Source of the DNA: Larus michahellis
Lineage: Eukaryota; Chordata; Aves; Charadriiformes; Laridae
Direction: 5' to 3'
DNA: 64,000 nt
Assembly: GCF_964199755.1 (NCBI RefSeq)
Contig: NC_133897.1
Coordinates: forward strand, 112,158,037-112,222,036
The notes beneath the pieces were generated by a model, which saw nothing but the letters and a program-made list of their open reading frames with translations, made no database searches and was not told the DNA's origin. The position numbers were made by a program, and so were the translations under genes. This document shows positions 56,691 through 64,000 of the stretch, in pieces; position 1 is the stretch's first letter, and each line of letters starts with the position of its first letter.

Positions 56691-59116
56691 ACACACACAT
56701 TGCTTGGGCCAGTGTTCAAATGGTACAAAGGACAAATCAGGACACCAAGGATCAATTTGGACATTCCTTCTATTTCTTAAAGCTCCGGCAAATTACATGA
56801 GTGAGATTAATGCAGAATAAAGTGTTTCTGTACCGTGCCTCCCTTGGCCTGAGAGGGGAGTGCAAGAAGTGATCAGCTGTACTTCCAGCAGCATTAGCAA
56901 CAAAGGTAACAGATTACAAAGGTTGGCTTCGATTTGCAAAAGCTGACCTTTTGTTCAGCCTCTCTGCCCTTTCCTGTTTCCAGCTAAGTCTGATCCTGAT
57001 TTCTGCTAGAACCACTCTTGTGACCACCCCTAAGAAAATTTAATTATTTCTTACCCCTTCCATAGAGACCCAACTTTCTATTCTTCACTGCGTCCTCAAA
57101 ATGATGGTATTTGTTTCTAAACTGCTTTTACTATTCAGCAGATTTCTGGTTCTGCTTTATTTCTGCCAGGCTGTTCATGTTAAAGGTTTGGTTCTTCACT
57201 CTTAATATTTGTGTTAACCACTACTGCACCATCACTGAAAGTGTTTAAGGGCAAATTAGACAAGCATTCGGCACAGAAGGCTTAGGTACAGCTGATTATT
57301 TTGAGATAAGACCGTGGAGTAAAAGATCTCATGGGGTTGCTTTTTATAATTTTCTGTCTTTTTCACAATCTTTGTTAATGAAATTGGATTTCATAATGCC
57401 TAACAGCTTTGGAGCTTTGCAGGAGCCACCCAGTGTTTTTATTAGCTGTACAGGAGGGGATGAGGCTCCTCCTAAAGGCGATCTTGCTGCTCTGCAAGGC
57501 TGTGAAGAAGAAGCTGGAAACATTTTTTGGTACTAATTAAAATCCTCTGTAATTGGCTGGAAATGGTTCTGTGGCCGGCAAAGATTCTGATGTTGAAAGC
57601 CCTGTTTGAACAAAAGACTAACCCTTCGCCACAGTGAACCATCTGGCCCAGAAAAATGTTTTATATTATGAGATTTCATGGGTGAGTATTTTGTTTTATT
57701 TTGTTCTTTTTGGTAACAATAGGATCAAGACAGTGTTGATGGATGGGTTATATGTGGTATACATGGGAAAAAATACCCTGCCAAGAGTATTTCAGTGGTG
57801 TGAAATTCTTCGAACACAAATTTAAATTTAGATGCTTTATAGTTAGACAGGATATTAAAATCAGAAAGTCCGGCTTTGCCCTCATTAATCCCTTTTGCAA
57901 TGCTGTACGTGTGAACGAATTGCAGCTATTTGTGGGCAGCATTTAGCTGAAAGCTGACTTACTGAGAGCTACATTGTGACAGCAGTAATGAAAAGCAGAA
58001 ACATTGCCCGTGAGATTCATTATTGAAGATAACGTACAGGAAAATTGTTATTTGTTTATTCTGATCATGCCAAGGATAATCTGAAATATTTTATTTCACA
58101 CTTCAAAAGTTGCAACTTCAAAAACATATGAGCTTCAAATTAAACTGTCACTGTTATTTTTGTTTGTTACGGTTTATTATTGTTTAGTGATACTCCCTAC
58201 AGGAAGAAAAGAAAATATTATTCAGAAAGAAATATGACTTTTTATTTTAAAAGCATTTAAATTTTATTTTATGAGGTTTTTCTCCACAAAATGAGAGGCT
58301 ATCAAGTGTGGAATTGTCCCGTAGCTGCACAGTGATGTTATGATTTTTATAGCAGATCTTGAAGAGCTTCAGACCTCAGGCAACACTCTAGAACTACTGA
58401 CCCCTAGACTGAACTGTGAGCTCACGCTTCTTTGTAGCTGCATTAATTAATTTAAAAAGTAGATTTAAAAAAATCTTATTGGACAAGGAGTATCTCTAGT
58501 TTATGTCTTGTATGACATGTTTTGAAGTTCAATTAAAAATAATGATGATTGTATTTTGGTTGTGTCCAAAACATAAAGACTAAGGCAATAATGGTCAGCT
58601 TAATGGGTGACCTTCCTGATGGTCCCACTGCATTTGAATCAATGTGTTTCAACCTGTGATGTGTTGACCTCTGAGCTTGATCAGTCATTTTTAAGGGATG
58701 CACAAACAGGAACTAGATTCATAGATGCTACACGGTAATCTGTGTGAAATTTCCAAAAGCAACTCCACTGGGAAATTTTTATGGACCATGGATTGAAGCA
58801 GACTGAGAAAAATATTGCTATGACTTACTGCTTTTAGATTCTGCTTGGGTGCTTTCACTCTCTGGATAAAAGGGCTCTTGGTAAGCTGCAGGAGCTCTCA
58901 AAGTCAAGTGACTGTCAGACCTCGTTTGGAGTCCACGCCTGATTTAGGAGCTAAACACCTTCTGACCAGATCTGGCTTGCCTCTGTACCCATCCCTGCAA
59001 AATATCCACAGTCAGTCTTCAGACTCTAACAGGTCTTTTTTTTTACACTGTGACTATTTTCATATGTGTGTAGCTGTTTTATAATCCCGTAGGAATAGGT
59101 GTAGTTGTTAGTCATT

Positions 59117-59304
59117 AGTTGGAGCACTGGAACAGGCTGCCCAGAGAGGTGGTGGAGTCTCCGTTTCTGGAGACATTCAAAACCCACCTGGATGCATTCC
59201 TGTGCAGCCTGCTCTAGGTGACCCTGCTCTGGCAGGGGGGTTGGACTAGGTGATCTCCAGAGGTCCCTTCCAACCCTGGCCATTCTGTGATCCTGTGATT
59301 CTGT
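59117..59304 (+). mobile_element. CR1 LINE 3' fragment (about 190 bases)
   Basis: It opens at TTGGAGCACTGGAACAGGCT, runs through the GGTCCCTTCCAACCCTGGCC tail and ends with ATTCTGTGATCCTGTGATTCTGT octamers. It is heavily 5'-truncated and nearly matches the inverted copy at 25370-25718. Confidence 0.94.
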
Positions 59305-62300
59305 CTGTGGTACACCCTAACACGCACTGGTTTCCCTCAGGTCTGCCTTTAGGTGAGTCAGGCTGCAGAAGGAGGGGAATGGGATTATGCCTTGAGGTCT
59401 CTAGTTCCCAGATCTGAACGACTGAGCCTCACCATTCACCCCTCTCTTTCCACCACCACTCAACTGCAGCTTCCTGCCCCTGGCCACCTGGGCTCCAAAG
59501 TCCTTGTCCTCTCCCACCTCACAACCTCAGGTTTCTGTTTGTTTCTCCACCACCGTCCCCAGCCCATGTATCTGTCTCCTGGCCCATCCGCCCCTCAGCT
59601 TTGGCTTTGCTGGTTTTGACTCTGACCATTGGGTAATATGCCTGACAAACCCAATTAGTGTGGGTCACGACTCTTCAGATGACAAAGTGACTATACTCTT
59701 TCACTTATGGTGAGGCTAGAGCAGGTGAGCGCTGATAATAAGCCTGGGTGTTTCTTGAGAAATCATGCTGTTTTAACACTTTGCTCCAAACGGCCATGTT
59801 TTCCCGGTGGTCTACCATCCAAGTAGCACCTGGATGCTTAGTTTCTGAAATTAAGCCAGTGGAACATGTTGAGGATGATACAGGGCTGCCAGCCTTATCT
59901 CATGGTCACACTTGAGCCATTCTCTTTTGGACAGACACTAGTGGCATATTACTACCACCTGATAAGAGAGCTCTTAAACACACCCAGAGCTGGAATATCC
60001 ACGGTCATATTCTCACGTGTTCCCGTGATGAGTGACTAAGAATGACTGTAATGCCTTATTGGAGAGTAGCTTTGGATCCAAAGAGCAGATGTGGGTCTAA
60101 ATGTCAGTCATTCTGCTGGCTTCCACAAGGTTCAAACAACATGGTTATGCAACAGAGATCATGAGCTTCTTCCATGTGAGTCGCCAAGGTTAAATACTTT
60201 TATCATTGTTTTGTTACCTTTGGACATGCACGTCTCTTCTGAAGTGCCACTGAACTCCTCTGAAGTTGTACCAAATCTTCATTTTGTCTGTAAAGTGTAG
60301 TATGCTGAGAAAATTATAACTACTGCTTGGGTATTTCTGCAAATCTGAAATTAGGAAGTGATTTCTTTGGAGTCAGAGTCAGTAAAATCTTCTGGATTCT
60401 TTGGGAAGGTACCCCAAAACATTCTGTGGGCCTCAGTTGTATGTGTGCCCATTTTTTGTGTGACTAAACCCAAAGTAATTCCCTGGAGTCTGAAGACCTA
60501 TTTATTACTGATCACCTTAGGCTGATCATGAATTTTGATGGTCTGAGGAAAACACATTCACTTAGAAGGTGACTGTTTCACCGAAGGCGAAGGATAGTGC
60601 TCTCTGATGGAGAAAACACTTGATCAGCTGGTAGGGGGAATAATGTAAATTTGCGGTTGAAGTAGCGATCTCTGGAGGAAATTGAAAGAAGAGCTGTAAC
60701 TTTTCTGGGTGGTATCACTGCCTGGTGAAGAGTTGCTAGAGAAGTTATTTTTCCAGTTATTTCACTAGGTTAGGAGCCTGTTAAACAATTACGTATTTGG
60801 AGTGAGAGCAAATGACTTAAAGTGCTTTTGTGTAGATATGTGTCCCACTGGCTCTGAGTCACTGGACTCCTAGTGTTGCGTATGTGCTGCTCCTTCCCAT
60901 AGAAATAGACTTCACTCCCCTTAAACAAGCGGTCAACTGTGTCCCCACCTGCCCTCTGCAACGCAGACCAAATACTGATTTGTCAGCTTGTTGCTAAGCT
61001 TCTGTACTCTTGCTTATAGGTGGTTACTCTAAAAAGAGGATTTGTCCTCCTGTTAGAACAGATCCAATAATCTGGTCATCCATAGCTTTTCTCATCTCCG
61101 TAGAGTTATTCTTTTTTCTTCCCCAGGTAGACATATACACATATAACACTGCATGTGACGGCATTAGATTCCTATAATCCGCTCCGTGCCCATATAGTTG
61201 GAGAGAGTTGAGCAATCACATGAAATATTACCAGTCTTTTATTAAAAGAGACTTAAAATCCTTTCTAGATGGATCCCCAAACCCAGATAATGTTATTGGT
61301 CCCTCTGAATACAACAGAAATCTTATAGCAGCTCTTTGAGGCTGAAGAAATATGTCTATTTTTATAACCTGCATGACATATATACATATGTATGTAAAAT
61401 CTGTAGCCTCTTAATTTCCTGGTGGTTTGTTGTAATTTTGCAAGGAAATCTCCCACATGGTCAATGGGGGTAGTTCTTGTGGAAGGTGAGAAATGCAAAC
61501 GGGTTGTTCTTGCGATAATTAATTCTCTATTCATCTGATGGATTTTCTGTTCAGGCCCAGCTGAGAGGGTTAGCAAAACAAAGACAGATGGCAGCAGATT
61601 ATTTCAAACACTTCTTTGTTAGTGGGTAATCAGCACAGATTTCCACCCCCTGCCCCTTCATTTAGGGCTCAGTCAAAGCCCATTAGGTACATGGAAAGAC
61701 CCCTATTGATTTTGATGGGCACTCAGCAAGGCCTCTGCCTCAAGGACTTTCTCAGCTAACTTTGGCCTACTCATCATTTTTCAATGTTTTGGAGTTGGTT
61801 TTTTGTTTGTTTGTTTTTTAAAGAAAGAAGCAAGCAATGCTGATGTAGTCACTCTTGGGGACTACTGGGGGAGAGAACAAGCTGTACTTTTATATGCACA
61901 ATATACTGCCATAAGCATATCCAAAGTAAAAGGTCAGCCTGTTTTAACTCTGTGGGTTTTGTGCCAATTAAGTTCAATTTTTAGGGAAAGCGTAGGGGTG
62001 AGGGATCCAGCTGAAATGTGTGCTCTGGCTGCCTTCTGAGCTGCATCCCCTGGAAGAGGTTGATGAGGAGGCTGGATTTGGGCTGGGAGCTCAGGTCTGC
62101 TCAGCGTGGATTCTCAAAGGCTCTTGGCTTTAGGTGCCTTGTGAAGGCTTGGGCTGTCCCTGCTGAGATCTACCAGATGCTGCCTACTTGCATCCACTCT
62201 GAGGCACGCTTTCTTGGCTCAATCTGTCATTTTGGTCTAAACCTTGCTGCTGTTCATGGGACAACCTTCTTGAGATGGGTTGTATTTCACGTTATTTCCA

Positions 62301-64000
62301 CAAATCTAACTGACGAACCTTACCCTGTTTCCACATATTAACTATATTCACATCTGATTGCCTTTTCTGCATAGCACATTGCTTTCTGTGATGCTGGCTC
62401 CTGCCTATCACTGTCAAATGTCCGTTTCGCTTCTTACATGGAGACCCATGATCCCTTAGGATTAATTCTTTCTGTCTTATATTGTGTGTTTAGTCTTTCC
62501 CTATGAACACATACAAAAGCATTAACTCTGCAGTGCTTATGTGTTGCTTGACAGCGGCTATCCGAGCATTAACCAAAGAGATATATGCACAGAAATTAAT
62601 TGCTCTCGAGGAGCTCAAGGAGAGCCGTAGGGTGAGGTTTTAGAGTGCTGCTCTTGTGCTCCTGTATTGCAGCCCATGGGCAATGCCAGAGCTGCAGAGC
62701 GAGTCTGTCGCTCGCCCCAGCCGGTTGACTGGGATGGATGGGGTTGGATGGGGGAAGTCCAGTATGGCCAGCGTGCATCCAGCAGGCAGCACAGGCACCG
62801 GTGGATCCGAGTCCGTGGGCACAGAAAGCCATCCCAATGTAGGACTGCCCTCTATTGGCAAGCCAGCCCAGCCAAGGTAGCCTCTAGGAATGGGTTTTGG
62901 GGTTTTTTTGTGTGTATGGGCAGGACTCAAAGTTAGGGCAAGTTACAGCTCCGCAGGCCCTGAGTGGAGAGGTGGTGCAGGATGGCAAGACAGCCAGGGA
63001 CAGCCCAGGCAGCAGCCATCTACTCATCACACCGACGACGTTTCAGGAAAACCAGACCAGAAAGGCATCAAACGTTGCCAGATCAATAACCGCGTCAGAT
63101 TTTGTCAGACTGCTTCCGTAGAGCCCCGAGAAGGAAACAAAAAGATGCCTAAGCATTTTGTGTATGCGTCCCCCTCACTTCTTCGTACAACTCTAAGCAG
63201 AAGTAAACACAGCCATCAGGGTTTGCAGAAAATATTCTGCTTTTGCATGGCTTCTGATTTCTGGCCTGAAGCCATCACATGTACTTGTCACCTAATACAC
63301 CAGCACTACTCCTTTGGTTTAAAGTGGGATCCAATGCAGGCGTTTTGTCATAGCTGCTCAGGCGTGCACGGGCGATGGCATCTGAAATGTCCCCAGGTGC
63401 ACGAGGCAGAGTGGACAGAATGATCAGTCTGAAAACAGGCCAGTTTAAAACTTCCAGACCAAACGTGTCTTTCAGAGCGAGCCGCTCCATCAGACGGTCG
63501 TGATCCAAACGCTGGTCAGAGATGGGCTGTGTCACACCGTGCTCTTCTGCCTCTGGCTTGGGCAGCTCATTTCACTGATGAACAGAATCAGGGTGAATGG
63601 AAATTTGCCCACCTCTGGAATTAAAATCCAGAGGTGGTGGGTAACTGCCAAAAGGAATCTCTCTCATACATCACATGTGGTATCTGTGCCCGTTTACAGA
63701 TGTTTAAAGAGAGAACAGGATTGCGGCATAGTTGTGTTTGTTTTTAGTGATCTGCTTTGTAACTTTGTTCCTTCAAAGCCCTTTGATACAGATAAAGAGC
63801 CAGAAAAAAATTGCCAAGAACTGTTGTTTTCTACGAAACAGAGACAACAGTCCAAATTCAACGTGGGTAGGAATAAAAGGTGTCTTTTGGCTAAAATTGA
63901 CTTACATATTTTCGAGCCATTATTTTCTAATTATCAATATGTGATTTGAATGCCAACCAGTTCTGATTTTAAGGATTTAAAATGAATATACTTAGCTGTC

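Larger units (their letters stand above)
53420..64000. other. Intergenic region upstream of CIDEA
   Basis: About 10.6 kb without a recognisable gene. It contains CR1 copies at 54577-55088 and 59117-59304, probable old CR1 relics near 56390-56690, and short (GTTT)n sequence near 61801-61820. Open frames of 100-177 codons around 55.1-55.7 kb and 62.9-63.9 kb overlap on both strands and match nothing I know. Confidence 0.6.

Noticed and set aside
62890-63949. 177- and 149-codon + strand open frames near the right edge
   Set aside because: Neither shows a known motif, and neither has recognisable splice partners or a promoter.

Overview
The window is vertebrate nuclear DNA, almost certainly from a bird. 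The genes are split by GT-AG introns. Repeats are dominated by 5'-truncated CR1 LINEs with the avian-type 3' end (ATTCTRTG-like octamers), plus one solo ERV LTR of a family I recognise from bird genomes. Two promoters lie in CpG islands. I cannot name the species. A CR1-rich reptile is the main alternative.

Three protein genes are supported exon by exon. (1) The 3' two-thirds of AFG3L2 (mitochondrial m-AAA protease subunit) lies on the + strand at 1-12101. It has ten exons, all in phase, covering the AAA+ ATPase and the M41 peptidase, with a 3'UTR to about 12865. (2) TUBB6 (class V beta-tubulin) lies on the - strand as four exons, 24324 down to 17887, giving a complete 446-residue protein. 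(3) CIDEA (CIDE-N/CIDE-C lipid-droplet protein) lies on the - strand as five exons, 53168 down to 41911, giving a complete 213-residue protein. The order AFG3L2 - TUBB6 - CIDEA, with AFG3L2 pointing the opposite way from the other two, matches the human chromosome 18p11 arrangement from memory. AFG3L2 and TUBB6 are tail to tail.

Layout: 1-12865 AFG3L2, with a CR1 in one intron; 12870-17340 repeat-poor spacer; 17340-24420 TUBB6, with its CpG island at 23640-24830; 24830-41900 intergenic, holding a minus-strand CR1, a CAGTAGCTGG-type repeat cluster with an adjoining LTR-like stretch, a complete solo LTR with a 5-bp target duplication, and a compact palindrome cluster; 41900-53420 CIDEA, with a 1.07-kb CR1 antisense in intron 1 and a CpG-island promoter; 53420-64000 upstream intergenic DNA with two CR1 copies and probable old CR1 relics. 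No RNA gene, CRISPR array or operon-like system was seen.

The three genes share no pathway that I can see: mitochondrial proteostasis, microtubules and lipid droplets. Their adjacency looks like inherited synteny. I found no convincing new biological system. The most useful second-look items are repeat structures and lineage-specific details of the three genes.
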